Assembly (NCBI GenBank): GCA_022592445.1
Contig: JABYQR010000029.1
Location: forward strand, 1 to 64,000
Length of the DNA: 64,000 bases
Direction: 5' to 3'
From: Cytidiella melzeri
Taxonomy: Eukaryota; Basidiomycota; Agaricomycetes; Polyporales; Irpicaceae
Below are positions 46,911-58,294 of the stretch, in pieces. A program made the translations under genes and the position numbers. Under the pieces are notes generated by a model. It did not search any database. It saw only the letters and a program-made list of their open reading frames with translations, and had not been told where the DNA came from. Within the stretch, counting starts at the first letter, position 1; each line of letters opens with the position of its first letter.

Positions 46911-49900
46911 TCATAGCTTAACCTCATGTCCTGCAGCAAGAGCGTCTTTGAGGCCCTTGATCTTATTTCTAAGATCAGCTTCATTTAGTCCGTTTTGCTT
47001 AGCCACCTCTTTTATTGTCCCCTCCTTGTATTTCTCTGCACTCCCTTTCGGGAAAAGTGGGGAAGGAATTGGCAGGTCATTGCCTGATGTTGACTCTTCA
47101 TCACCACGACCAACTAATGTTGGTAGGGAGGAGGACGAGTCCTGAGCAAGTGACTCCACAGGCTCTGTATGTTCTCCACGGCGATGGCTGCAGAGAAAAA
47201 TGAATATTGCATGCAACACTTGAATAGTAGAGTTCACTCATGTCGCGGAGCAACTGCTGCTATACTGCTAAACCCTAAACAAGGGCGGAGAAGAGTGGAA
47301 GTGGAAGTGGAAGTGGATCTCCAACGACGACAACGAGGTCAAAGTTGATGATGAGCAGGCAAGCAGGCTCAGAGGCCGGATACTGGCAGTGCAAATGACA
47401 AAGTTAAGATCATGCTTATACTAGGTTACATTGAGTAACTCACCTGGCAGTGCAAATGACGAAGAGGTCAAGATGCAGAACCAGGAAGGATAAGGGGTAC
47501 TATATATACTGTGTCTGGGTGGTCTGTGCACCAGTTCCCACACTAGGGACTGGAGTAACTGTGGGGCTGGAGTAACAATAGAACAATAAGGAACCAGGGT
47601 AACTGTCAAGGACCTGAGTAACTGTCAAGGACCAGGGTACGTAGAACAATAGAGCTAGAACAATAAAACAATAGAACAATAGGATAAGAACAATAGAACA
47701 ATAGAAACTGGGAGAATCCCTGGGGAATCCCTAACAATAGATAGAAGACAATAGTCAAAAGACAATAGAACAATAAGACCTGGGGGAATCCCTGGGGAAT
47801 CCCCATCAATGGAAGAGGAACAATAGAACAATAGCCTAGGTTGATCTGGAACCGCTCCAGATTGAGTCTAGGGTTTGGGTCTGGACTATTGATAAATAAG
47901 GCAGGATGTCACGTGACCCAGGTTAGGGTTAGGTCTGGTAACACTCCTGGCCGGAAAATAAGCACTCTAGATAGGCGCCTAAGGCTGTAAACTTCTGACA
48001 ATGTTGGAAAAATCCGGTCTCTGTTGGACTATCCATGTCATTTTACCCCCCTCCTAAAATTCATCGCCTCGATGAACTAAGACCAGGGACTCTACCATCT
48101 GCCCACTTGAGGTCAGATGCAATAGCTTCTGTGATGTTCTCCAACGGTTTCCAAGGAATGGAGTCGAAGAGTGCTTTGGGTAATCTCTGAGGTGCATTGG
48201 TATGTCTGGCGTGGAACTCTGCAATGCTCTCTTTGGCATTGGTCAGATTTACTGCAGGTTCCCACGTTACATTGCCTTCTCCATAGCCTTTCCATTTGAC
48301 TAGGTACTGCATTTGTCTCCGATAGATCCAACTGTCTAGGATCTTCTCGACTTCGTAGACTTGTTGATCATCTACTATGACCGGTGCTGGTGGCTCCGGT
48401 ATAAGGCCGTTTACTTCGTTTCCTCGGTACAGAGATAGCCGTTCAACATTGATGTTGTCGTGAATACGATATCCGGATTTGAGTTTGATCCAATATGTAT
48501 GTTCACCGGTTCTCTGAAGGACTGTGAAAGGACCAAGCTGTCTAGGCCCTAGCTTGTCAGACTGCTGATGTACTTTGACGTTCTTGGAAGACAACCACAT
48601 GAGGTCCCCTTCCTTGAAGACTGGAGTAGCTCTGCGGGTGTATCCGGAAGCTTCTTCGGCCATCTTTTCCTTAGATAGACGCGAGGCAGCTTTGGCTTCT
48701 GCCCGAACCTGTCTGAGCTTTTCTAGACGTGCGTCCAGATTCGGCATGCAACTTTGACGACCGATGGGATGGTAAAGTCCGGTAGGTACCCGTACATGAC
48801 TTCAAACAGAGAGTGCTGAGTAGATGAGTTGACCCGTGAGTTGATGGCGAATTCAGCCACTGGGATGTATTCTGCCCAATCATCTTGTCGTTGGTCAACA
48901 AAGAGTCGTAGAATCTTTTCTACCTCTTGATTGGTTCTTTCCGTTTGACCATTGGCCTGAGGGTGGTAGGCGGTAGTCATAGCGCCAGTGATGCCTAGCC
49001 GTTTGTACAACGCTTGCATGACACGAGCTGCGAACTGGGGTCCTCTATTGGATATAAACTGTCGGAGAATGCCGTGGAGCCTGAACATCTCTCTGATGTG
49101 AAGGTCGGCTATACCGTCCGCTGTGACAGTAGACTGAGTTGGGATTACATGTGTTTGCTTGCTGTACAAGTCTGTGTACACAGCAATCATGTCAAAACTG
49201 TTACTGCGTGGGAGTGGTCTGACTAAGTCTACACCAACCACCTGCCAAGGTCCGTCTGGTACTTTGATGGGCTGTATTGGGGCAACCGGGTGCTGTGCTG
49301 GATTGGTTCGCTGACATTTGTCACATCCGAGGACGTATTGTTCTACAAATGATGCCATGCGAGGCCACCAATAGTGTCGTGTAACCAGTTCTAGGGTTGC
49401 ATGTTTGCCTGGATGTCCTGCTGGTAACGCATCATGGCATCGTCGTACAATCTCCCTGCAGACTTCTCAATCCTTTGGAATGCACAGCTTCCCTTTGTAG
49501 TACACAAGCCCTGGTCTTCTTCCCACTCAAGTCCACCATCAGTCAACTTTCGGGGTCCATCCTTCCTAAGTTTGGCTAGTCCCTGGACTACCTCTGCTTC
49601 TCGAATACTGATGTCTTTAATTCGTGACTCTAACGGATCTGACTCCGGAATACTCGAGGCGGCTATTGTCTGGAAGTATTCGGGTTTTAGCACAACTTGT
49701 TCCTTGTTGTCTGATGCATCCAAAACTTCCAAGGTTCTGACCTGGGATAGTGGGTCACCTTGAGTAAGGGTTTTTCCGGGTTTGTGTGTTAAAACAAAGT
49801 CAAACCGGCTCAGATACAAAGACCACCGAGCTTGTCGTCTAGACAGGTCCTGGGCGGTACGCCAGTACTGCAGATTCTGATGATCTGTGATGATCTCAAA

Positions 49901-52900
49901 GGGCGCGGGTAATCCTTCTAGATAGTGACGCCAATCTTCAAGAGCTCTGATGATAGCGAGCATTTCTCGATCATAGATCTCGTAGTTCCATTCCGCTTCG
50001 GCCATAGACTGAGACCGAAACGCTACAGGGTGCCATTGTCCATCCTCTAGTTTCTGCAAAAGAACTCCTCCAGTTGCAAAGCCAGACGCATCAACTTCAA
50101 TACGTGTGGGGCGATCAGGTTCCCATGTGACTAGAATAGGTTCCTGAGTGAACGCATCTTTGAGCATCTGAAAGGTGTTCTGCTGTGCTTCTCCCCACTT
50201 CCAAGGTTGGTCTTTCTTGGTGAGATCGTGGAGGGGACGAGTATGCCGTGCAAAGTCCTTGATGAAACGTCGGTAGAAGTTGGCAAATCCAATGAAGCTG
50301 CATACATCACGGAGGTTCTGTGGTACCGGCCAGTTGGTGATAGCTTCTATTTTACCCGAGTCCATATGGATCTTTCCGTTACCAATGATTAAACCTAGGT
50401 ACTCGACTTGTGACTGTTCAAATTCGCATTTTTCGGGGCGAAGATACAAGTCATTGGCTTCAAGTCGAGATAGTACCTCATGAACAATTTTCCGGTGTTC
50501 CGTAATGTCTGAACTGAAGACGAGGATGTCATCTAAGTACACCGAGACCTTTCCTTCAGCAATGAGATCAGCAAAGATGGAGTTCATCATTGCTTGAAAC
50601 ATGGCCGGAGAGTTGGTCATGCCAAACAACATCACCTTAGGCTCGAACAGCCCTCGGTTTGTCACAAATGCACCCTTCCATTCGTCATTCTCCTTAATCT
50701 GAATGTTATGGTAGCCCCATTGTACGTCAAACTTGGTAAAGATTTTGGCTTGACGAAGCCAATTGGTAATATCAGACACCAAGGGGAGTGGGAAGTGGTT
50801 TTTGATTGTGATGTCATTTAACCGTCGATAGTCCTGAACAAGCCGGAGCTTGCCGTCCTTCTTCTTGACAAAGAATACCGGTGAGGCCATAGGCGACTTG
50901 GATGGGACAATGTATCCTTTCGCTAGGTTTTCCTCAATAAACTTGTCCAGCTCCGCTTGTTCATTCGGAGACATGGGGTAGACCTTGGATCTGAACATCT
51001 TTGGGTTCTCTGTCAGATCAATCGTATGATCCCAGGGCTGATGCTCGGGGAGACGCTGTGATGCTTCTTCTGAGAAGACTTTCTGGTGTGTGCGGTATTC
51101 CTCTGGAACCATCTGTTTGAACGTCCGTTGTTCTTTAGACTGATGAGCTTTAGCAGCAATGTCTGTGGAGTACGTAAAGCTAGCACAGGACCAAAGCTCT
51201 TCCTTGGTGTCCTGAATGATACCGGCTCTGAGCCAGACTCGCCTCTGCTTCCGATTGGCTGTGATAGACTGGAAGGGCTCGAAGTCTTCTTTGGCTTCCA
51301 GTTCCATTTCTCCGGTAGCCCAATTGATTTTGGGGTTTGCTTTGCGGAGCCAGGGTAGGCCTAGAATGCAGTCTTCTGGTCCGATGTCTGTGACCAAAAA
51401 GGTTGCATTATCTTTGATAGCTCCAACTTGTAGCTCGAGCTCTGCTCTGTGTGTGATACGTCCTCCTTGATTCAGAGTCCCATCGATGTTGTGGAGTGGG
51501 ATCTGTTTTCTAAGGGGACCGTACGTACTCGGTGCCGGTTAACAAAGTCTTGACTTAGGAATAATGCGGTGGCTCCTGAGTCAATCATAGCTTTGATGCC
51601 TTTTTCTCTGAACACTCCTTTGAGCGTAATTGGAACTCGGAAGTGCATGCTAAGCGGGTCTATTTCAGGCACTATGCAGGATGACAAGGTCTCGTAATAG
51701 TTATACATGTTGTTAAATAAAGCTGAAGGCTGCGAGTCGGGTTGCTGAGCGAGGCGAGTATTTACTACAGGGGTATTGAAAACTGTGTCCGTGGGGAAAT
51801 CATCACTGTCCTCCACTTCTTCTATATGGGTCTTTCTTGAGGGACTCGAGGGTGCGGTTTCACCTGGAGTCCTCTCTAAAAATCCCGTTGATTGCCCAGC
51901 TGCTTGACTTTGTCCGTGAGCAATGACATCTGCTTCATGATGGCTTCGTAGTCAAACGGAGTTGAAGACGAAGAGCTGGCAACAGTTGCGGCAGGCGGGG
52001 TAGGTAAGGGCCTTGCAGACGAGGACGACGAGGGGGTCAGAGTGGATGGATCGAAGAGAGTACTGGCAGCCACCTTCTGTTGCCTAGGGGGGTACCCAAG
52101 GAATCGGCTTTGGCACACTTGTGTCTGATGGTTGCCTCCACAATTTCCACACAACTCGCGATCATGTTTGCCGTCTTTCTTTTGATGCTCCTTAGATCCA
52201 CATCCGTAGCACCTTCCATTCATTGCCTTCATGAAATCAGCACGTGTTTTCCCATTGGGACCGACTTTGGTTGCGTCAATTTCCATAGCGTTGGAATCGC
52301 AAGATGGTTGGACGAAAGGAGCTGGGACAAGGTGGAGACCGGGGTGGATTTGAACATGTTGGGGACTGTCCGACCTTGTTCACGAGCCTTTTCCTGAGCT
52401 CGAACCCGAAGATGGTTGACAATGTCAGTGGCCACATTGATTAGATCGACAAGGGTGACATGGGGCCGTGCGGTGTGAACTAGTTCATCCTTGATTGTGG
52501 TACTCAGATGTTCATAATACCGATCCCGGAGGTCCTGTGTTGAGTAACCTGTCCTGTCCATGATTTCCCGGAATCGGGCTGTGTACTCGGGAACTGTTTT
52601 TTTGCCTTGCCACAGCTCCCTGAGCTTGGCCTTAGCATCCACCATTTTGTCAACTGGTTCAAATCGTGCTTTGAACGCCGTCCTAAAGTTGTCCCAATCA
52701 CCATTGAATGCCATTTGGTGGCTGGCAATCAAATCCATGTGGGGCGTAGCCCAAACTGCTGCATCCTTGGTCATAAATGACAGGGCCGACAAAATCCAGA
52801 GATGATCCAACCGGGTCTGACCACCTTGGGCATTATACGGAGACAGCTTCTCGTTGAACTGCGCGTACATTGAGAAGGCAGCTACAAAGCAACGTGCGTC

Positions 52901-55400
52901 ACTACTAGCATTGCCCTTGAAGCTGGCGGGTTTTTCTACAACTCTTTCCCGTGACCTGTTGTTTACCGGTTGTTGCTGGTTCTGAACCAGTGCTGTGATA
53001 GCTTGTGTCAGCTGTTGCTGACCCAGGAGTAGTGCGTGCAGAAGCTGTTCTGCTGTGGGGGGCGGGGACGGCTCTTGTGTGGGGGCGGGAGTTGCTGCCC
53101 TGGAAGCATGCTGGGAGACATTGGTGGAATCCATCTGGTATTGCTCCTGTGTGAAGGTTCGATCAAAGTCTTCTTCAGGTTCAGGTAGTGGTGGGAGGGA
53201 TTCAAGAATGCGATCCTCCTGCCAGTGATGGATGGGTTGATACTGATTTGCGTAACGACCAGGATATTCTACTCTGTTGTATCGGTTGGGACATGGTTGT
53301 ACTTCACAAATCTGATGTCCTTCGTCTGGGTCGTAGCTCTCGTCTCTGACAGTCTGGTTGTTGAAGGCGTGGGGATAGTTTTTGCAGGGAAGATGATCTC
53401 TGAACCAAATGCTACTATTGGGACTTTGGGAAGCCACACTGTATTCTATTTAGAACAAGATGAAGTACTCGTCCGCCCAAACTTTATCTAACCCTTTGAA
53501 CACCTGCTCGTAGTTCCTCCTTAGACCTGTGAAACTGATTCCTCCAATTGCTTTAATCCCCAATCCAGCAGTTGCCACTCACGATGAGTGATGACAGGGG
53601 CCCGGGTTGGTAATTCCTCTAGAAGCTTCTCTAGCTTCTGTTTCTCCTGCTCAAACTGTCGCTTTGTATCTTTGCAAAGCTGGTGGTACTTGTTGATGGT
53701 GGGGAGGATCGACAGACGTTGGAGTGTGGCGGTGAGCTTGGGAGTGAAGATACCTCGGAGGTCTTCAACAGTGTGCTTGCGGAAGTCGATGAAAGTCAGC
53801 TTTGCTGCTATGAGGGCTGCGCTAGGGTTGGTAGCAGGCTGGACTGGGAAGCGTTCTGCTAACGAAGGCTTCTTAGGGAGATTTGCTAATGCCTCGGCTC
53901 GTTCGCGTGCGGTGCGGGCGGCGAACTCTTTGGACTCTGCGCGGAGTTTCTCAAACTCCTCTGCTGTTGGGAATCTGTGTGTGAGGGAAGAGCTCTTGGG
54001 TTTGCGACGACCGACGTATGAAGCAATAGCCTTAAGCTCCTTCTCCGTGTACTTGTGACTCTTGCCACGTGCGTGCTCTGCGTCGAGTTGATCAAACACA
54101 GCCTTAGGTAAGGCGCGATGGATCTGGACTTCTCGACGTGCGTGGTTCAGATCCTTGTGTAAAGGATCTGGACAAGCAGTGAAACGGGAGTGGGATTCTT
54201 TCGGCACTAAGAATCAACCACGGAAAGTGAACGAGTTAGCGATCAAGCACGTCAAGACGGATGGCGATGGCTTACTCTCAAACGTAGGGGGGAATAAACT
54301 TTTTAAAACTGGGGGGACAGGAAGACTTGATCCAAGCTAAGGGCAGTCGTGCCGGTAGCTGTGTGGTATCTTGACCTAATGTCGCGGAGCGACTGCTGCT
54401 ATACTGCTAAACCCTAAACAAGGGCGGAGAAGAGTGGAAGTGGAAGTGGAAGTGGATCTCCAACGACGACAACGAGGTCAAAGTTGATGATGAGCAGGCA
54501 AGCAGGCTCAGAGGCCGGATACTGGCAGTGCAAATGACAAAGTTAAGATCATGCTTATACTAGGTTACATTGAGTAACTCACCTGGCAGTGCAAATGACG
54601 AAGAGGTCAAGATGCAGAACCAGGGAGGATAAGGGGTACTATATATACTGTGTCTGGGTGGTCTGTGCACCAGTTCCCACACTAGGGACTGGAGTAACTG
54701 TGGGGCTGGAGTAACAATAGAACAATAAGGAACCAGGGTAACTGTCAAGGACCTGAGTAACTGTCAAGGACCAGGGTACGTAGAACAATAGAGCTAGAAC
54801 AATAAAACAATAGAACAATAGGATAAGAACAATAGAACAATAGAAACTGGGAGAATCCCTGGGGAATCCCTAACAATAGATAGAAGACAATAGTCAAAAG
54901 ACAATAGAACAATAAGACCTGGGGGAATCCCTGGGGAATCCCCATCAATGGAAGAGGAACAATAGAACAATAGCCTAGGTTGATCTGGAACCGCTCCAGA
55001 TTGAGTCTAGGGTTTGGGTCTGGACTATTGATAAATAAGGCAGGATGTCACGTGACCCAGGTCAGGGTTAGGTCTGGTAACACTCCTGGCCAGAAAATAA
55101 GCACTCTAGATAGGCGCCTAAGGCTGTAAACTTCTGACAATGTTGGAAAAATCCGGTCTCTGTTGGACTATCCATGTCAACTCACTATGAGGTTTGGCCA
55201 CCATCCATGCTGAGCACAGGCACTTCAACTGGTGACATGGTGGGCTGCATCAAGGTGTTATTGTCAACATTGTTGCCAGAAGCGGCCACAATGGAAGTGT
55301 TTGGTGGTGCATCCAAAGACACAGTGCCAGTGGTGATGGGTGAAGATACAGCTGGACCAATGGCAGCCAACATGAGAGCAACCGCAAGGTAGGAGCGCAT
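46911..55400 (-). CDS. Small secreted protein whose intron holds a gypsy retrotransposon
   Basis: Exon 1 is 55186-55400 and exon 2 is 46911-47187, together 163 residues in closed phase. The N-terminus is a signal peptide (SYLAVALMLAAIGPAVS). The middle is Ser/Thr/Asn-rich with N-glycosylation sites. The C-terminus has a basic helical segment (KYKEGTIKEVAKQNGLN, LRNKIKGLKDALAAG). I do not recognise a family. The 5 bp duplication ACTCA is part of the 5' splice site: GTGAGT (55180-55185) is still intact next to exon 1, and ctgcag (47188-47193) is the acceptor. Before insertion the intron would have been 54 bp; now it is about 8.0 kb. Splicing may be impaired, since fungal introns are normally short and the element carries its own promoter. 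Confidence 0.75.
47236..47240. repeat. Target-site duplication ACTCA, left copy
   Basis: ACTCA directly abuts the LTR start at 47241 and matches 55180-55184. Confidence 0.95.
47241..48040 (-). repeat. 3' LTR of the gypsy element
   Basis: 800 bp, TG...CA ends. It contains an (aacaatag)-rich block and a TATATATAGTA core promoter on the coding strand near 47500. It differs from the partner LTR by four transitions. Confidence 0.97.
48041..48056 (-). other. Polypurine tract of the gypsy element
   Basis: On the minus strand aggaggggggtaaaa directly precedes the 3' LTR, the expected plus-strand primer. Confidence 0.85.
48061..51816 (-). pseudogene. gypsy pol: protease, RT, RNase H, integrase, chromodomain (frameshifted)
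   Basis: Protease: AMIDSGATALFLS at 51472-51816. RT and RNase H: one long frame 49391-51397 with VYLDDILVFSS (YLDD active site) and IEVDASGFATGG. Integrase core: 48723-49358 with a CX2C zinc site and VGVDL; the second catalytic Asp reads Asn (ISNRGPQF). The E-block is present. The integrase C-terminus 48061-48747 has the GPY/F-type segment LGPRQLGPFTVL and then a chromodomain (YEVEKILDSW ... YLVKWKGYGEGNVTWEP). The frame breaks near 51514, 49500 and 48740, each consistent with one missing base in a short homopolymer. A TGA lies near 49477. Confidence 0.93.
51876..53437 (-). pseudogene. gypsy gag with zinc knuckle, one frameshift
   Basis: The long frame 52229-53437 contains a Gln/Pro-rich linker and the retrotransposon gag core (FRTAFKARFEPVDK, LWQGKKTVPEYTARFREI). 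The zinc-knuckle part lies in another frame (51876-52286), with CYGCGSKEH and CGNCGGNHQTQVC. The two join near 52322 if one G is missing. The frame opens with GTG, and no ATG is seen before the MDSTNV position. Confidence 0.88.
53521..54207 (-). CDS. Extra ORF upstream of gag in the gypsy element
   Basis: An intact 228-residue ORF is the first after the 5' LTR. It is highly charged and helical, with a coiled-coil-like segment (KDTKRQFEQEKQKLEKLLEE) and a repeated ERFP/HRFP-type motif. I recognise no domain. It could be a gag N-terminal module, an accessory protein or a captured gene. It ends 83 bp before the gag frame opens. Unlike gag and pol, it has no break. Confidence 0.7.
   Translation of the reverse strand: MPKESHSRFTACPDPLHKDLNHARREVQIHRALPKAVFDQLDAEHARGKSHKYTEKELKAIASYVGRRKPKSSSLTHRFPTAEEFEKLRAESKEFAARTARERAEALANLPKKPSLAERFPVQPATNPSAALIAAKLTFIDFRKHTVEDLRGIFTPKLTATLQRLSILPTINKYHQLCKDTKRQFEQEKQKLEKLLEELPTRAPVITHREWQLLDWGLKQLEESVSQV
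54380..55179 (-). repeat. 5' LTR of the gypsy element
   Basis: 800 bp, matching 47241-48040 except at four positions. The sequence just inside it (minus strand TTAGGTCAAGATACCA) has no obvious TGG-type tRNA primer site. Confidence 0.97.
55180..55184. repeat. Target-site duplication ACTCA, right copy
   Basis: Identical to 47236-47240. With the C at 55185 it forms the GTGAGT donor of the host intron. Confidence 0.95.
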
Positions 55401-56133
55401 GATGGAGAATGATTGAACAAAAAGGGTATGGGATGTTTTGATGGGTTTTGGGTGTGGGATGCTCAACAAGATGAAAGGGGGAGCCGGGAAAAAGAGCAAG
55501 GTGAGCTACAAAATGTGTCAGAGATTGAGCATTCAAAATTGCCGAGTGGGTATGATACACACCAACCAGTGCTAGCAGCTTGCGAGCGAAAGGTGGGGAT
55601 TCTCAGAATTGGGGAGACACAAGTGCACCAGCAGCGGCTTTTTATGTGGTGGAAATGAGACACCCCTTGGCCTCCTCTCCAAAGACCATTGATGAGACGA
55701 CTTACTTGGCACACGATGGTTACCAATCACTACTGGTGGCACAGACGTTTTACCCGCTTTATTGGTCCCCTAGCGGGAGTCGCGATGGCACACTTCCTTG
55801 GCGGTTACAGCCTCATGATATCAACAGCCGCACATGTTTTGGAGGCTGTGGTGATGCGAAACCTGATTTTTCTTTTTCTTTTTTTTGAAGTGTGCAACAT
55901 TGAAGCGTACAGGCAGTAGGCAGCCGCCTCAGTCACGGTACGCACATTTGGAAGCTCCAGCTCAGTCGCTCGACGCTTGGACGATTCAGAATTGTAAAAA
56001 GAGTTCACACCGAGCTCCTGTCAATTGGCAGTGCAAGTTACTCCCCGGGCCCAAGTCAAGAATCCGCCAGCACAGCCAGCTGTTAAAGTAGTCTCGAGGA
56101 CAGCGGCTGCCGAAACATCGAGTGGTGGCCTCA
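55401..56133. other. Promoter side of the secreted-protein gene; no other gene
   Basis: No domain or repeat is visible. The upstream frame could add 33 hydrophobic residues to the signal peptide, but the Met at 55400 starts a normal one. Confidence 0.4.
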
Positions 56134-56148
56134 ACGACGAAACAGCCA
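56134..56148. repeat. Target-site duplication of the non-LTR element, left copy
   Basis: acgacgaaacagcca, identical to 58296-58310 over all 15 bases. Confidence 0.93.
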
Positions 56149-56171
56149 TCGTTTCTTGACCTCGAACCACC

Positions 56172-58112
56172 ATGTGCTACTTAGACGCTTGTGGATCGGT
56201 CGACCCAAAAACCCTCCTCTCCAACCCTCATCAGTTTTCTGACAAGCTTGCGCAGTTTGTCAATGTCTACAACATCTTCTACAATAGCTGGGGTCTTCAG
56301 GATCCCAGGCCTCCATCCTTCATCGACTGGACACTCAAGTGCTTTCACTCAGTCCCAGAGTCACCAGGCTCGGAAAATTACGCGCGGTCCGTGGTTGCCT
56401 TTTATTGTGACCTTCACAACATCCCGATTCCAGATGGCATTCTGCCAATGCCACCTTCCATCCCCACTGCTCCTTCCCCTGAGCCTGCTGCTCAAGGCAA
56501 GAGCACGAAGAATCTCAAGAAGCGCAAACGTGCGCAACAACGGGCAGCCGCTGCCTCTGAGGCAGCCTCGATCGACCGAATCCTGGAGGCAATCCAGGAT
56601 TCTCCTCCGCCTCGCCCTCCTCCGCCTCCTCCTCAGATGGAGATAGAAAGGGTCACTTCCCCAGTGCTTGGCCTTGTATCTGAGCCACCTCTCATGCAGC
56701 CAGATTCATCTCTCGAGTCTGCGCTATCCCCACCAGCTGTCCCCTCTCTCTCAGCTGTACCATTCTCTCCTCCCGCTGTGACAGCAGAGGGCCCAACTCC
56801 ACTCTCAGAATCAATCAGCATGCTTGCTCAGTCTCTCCGAGCTGCAGCTGCCATCCTGTCCACACATGGGGCTGCCTTCAGTGCTGCGTCATCCATGCCC
56901 TCTTCCACTCAAAGTTCTGCTTTGTGGCGCCCTGCTCACAAAGCACTTTCAGAATTTTTCCAGGCCTGGAAGCCCCTGGAACCCCGCCACCCCCTCCAGG
57001 CTACGCTGCCTATGACACCTCCTATTCCTGCTGCTGGTGCCTCATCGTCCACTGCTGCTAAATCTGCTGCCGCTGCTGCAGTGGCATCCTCTCCTTCCCC
57101 CCTCCGCAAGATTACTCAGACTGCAGAGGCTATTGCCAAGGCCTGTCCATTGGTCTCTCCTGCTGAAGCCATCCAACTTGCTTCACGTGCCCTGCGTTCC
57201 CACACACGAAGGTCACGGTCCAAGAAGAAGCGTGCCCGGGTCAATAAGCGCGCTCTCAACTCAATCACGATCTCCTTTCCCAATGCAGCATCGGTCCCTC
57301 TCTCCCAGCTGCCTCCTGACCCAGAGGTCTTTCAGGACTTCCTCAGTTTCTGCAGGCAGAAGTACCCTACCTGTAATCTTTCCACTCTTCAAGCGGTCCG
57401 CTGGATTCATTCAGTTGGATACCGACTCTTGTTCTCATCCCCGCCCACACATGATATTGACGAAGCTGCCTCGTCGTTCTTCACTGCTGTAGCATCTGCT
57501 CCAATGCCACTCATGGTCCAACGCTACCAGATCAAGAGTAGTGTTTTCTTTCGGCGCATTCCTCTCTTTCATGCAGATGGTACTGCCACTTCCGCTGCCG
57601 ATCTCCTTTCCCAGCTCCAAGCCAATAACACATGGGCATCCGTTCAACTGGCTGGTCCCCCCCGTCTTTTTGCTCCAAAAAATTCTCCTACCTTTGGTGT
57701 TTTATACATTGACTTTATCGACGACGCAAAGCGTACTGCACTCAGACGCCTCCTCTCGGCGCCAGTCTCCATTGGAACAGGCTTTCAGAAGCCAGTCGAA
57801 GTCTCTAATACGCGCCCGCTGGTACCTCGCTGCACCATCTGTCAACGGTGGGGCCACCCTGCTGGCCTTTGTCGTTCGTCCATCCTTCGCTGCGCCAAGT
57901 GTGCGGGTTCGCACGATGAGCGCCATCATTCAGATACACTACACGGTACTACCGAGTACTGCTTCAACTGTACTTCAGCACACCGTGCTGACTCGGTTTC
58001 ATGCCCCTTCTATCTTCACCGCCGCGACTCCAGCTGGATTTGCAACCACCAACCCCGTAACCCTAAAGCCGCGCCTGCCAACAGGCGCAAAGGCAAGGCC
58101 AAAGGTACTTAG
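56172..58112 (+). CDS. LINE ORF1 (gag-like) protein with zinc knuckles
   Basis: 646 residues, a single open frame with a good start context (ccaccATG). The N-terminal ~90 residues are folded-looking. A Pro/Ser/Ala-rich linker follows with basic stretches (KNLKKRKRAQQR; RRSRSKKKRARVNKR) that could bind RNA or import into the nucleus. A central domain comes next (PDPEVFQDFLSFCRQKYP, then YQIKSSVFFRRIPLF and FGVLYIDFIDD). Three Cys/His clusters close it: CTICQRWGHPAGLC (CX2CX4HX4C), CAKCAGSHDERHH, and CFNCTSAHRADSVSC. This layout is typical of ORF1 of Tad-clade LINEs in fungi. It probably coats the RNA for retrotransposition. Confidence 0.9.
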   Translation: MCYLDACGSVDPKTLLSNPHQFSDKLAQFVNVYNIFYNSWGLQDPRPPSFIDWTLKCFHSVPESPGSENYARSVVAFYCDLHNIPIPDGILPMPPSIPTAPSPEPAAQGKSTKNLKKRKRAQQRAAAASEAASIDRILEAIQDSPPPRPPPPPPQMEIERVTSPVLGLVSEPPLMQPDSSLESALSPPAVPSLSAVPFSPPAVTAEGPTPLSESISMLAQSLRAAAAILSTHGAAFSAASSMPSSTQSSALWRPAHKALSEFFQAWKPLEPRHPLQATLPMTPPIPAAGASSSTAAKSAAAAAVASSPSPLRKITQTAEAIAKACPLVSPAEAIQLASRALRSHTRRSRSKKKRARVNKRALNSITISFPNAASVPLSQLPPDPEVFQDFLSFCRQKYPTCNLSTLQAVRWIHSVGYRLLFSSPPTHDIDEAASSFFTAVASAPMPLMVQRYQIKSSVFFRRIPLFHADGTATSAADLLSQLQANNTWASVQLAGPPRLFAPKNSPTFGVLYIDFIDDAKRTALRRLLSAPVSIGTGFQKPVEVSNTRPLVPRCTICQRWGHPAGLCRSSILRCAKCAGSHDERHHSDTLHGTTEYCFNCTSAHRADSVSCPFYLHRRDSSWICNHQPRNPKAAPANRRKGKAKGT

Positions 58113-58262
58113 TCTCCTGTTCTCTGCAACACTATCCCGCCGGTACCACCCAACGTACATCTACTCGTAGAGTCTCCGCAGCTACGCCTACTAGGTGTCA
58201 CACATTCTTACAAACTTGTATAAGTTGTACGCACTCTGGCCACGCCGCGCTGAATATATCTG

Positions 58263-58265
<3 letters not shown>

Positions 58266-58294
<29 letters not shown>
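58266..58294 (+). other. Poly(A) tail of the non-LTR insertion
   Basis: A run of 29 A directly before G and the right target duplication. Confidence 0.95.

Larger units (their letters stand above)
47241..55179 (-). mobile_element. Ty3/gypsy chromovirus-type LTR retrotransposon, 7.9 kb, recent
   Basis: A complete element on the minus strand: two 800 bp LTRs, an extra upstream ORF, gag with zinc knuckle, protease, RT, RNase H, integrase and a terminal chromodomain. It is flanked by the duplication ACTCA. LTRs read TGACATGG...CGCGACA on the coding strand. I count four differences between the two LTRs, all transitions (about 99.5% identity), so insertion is recent. The coding frames are nevertheless broken several times, and one integrase Asp is changed to Asn, so this copy is probably not autonomous. 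A solo LTR of the same family is at 4986. Confidence 0.97.

Noticed and set aside
57541..58170. 209-codon frame overlapping the LINE ORF1 in another phase, as a candidate ORF2
   Set aside because: It has no endonuclease or RT motif and its sequence mirrors the ORF1 codons; it is a shadow.
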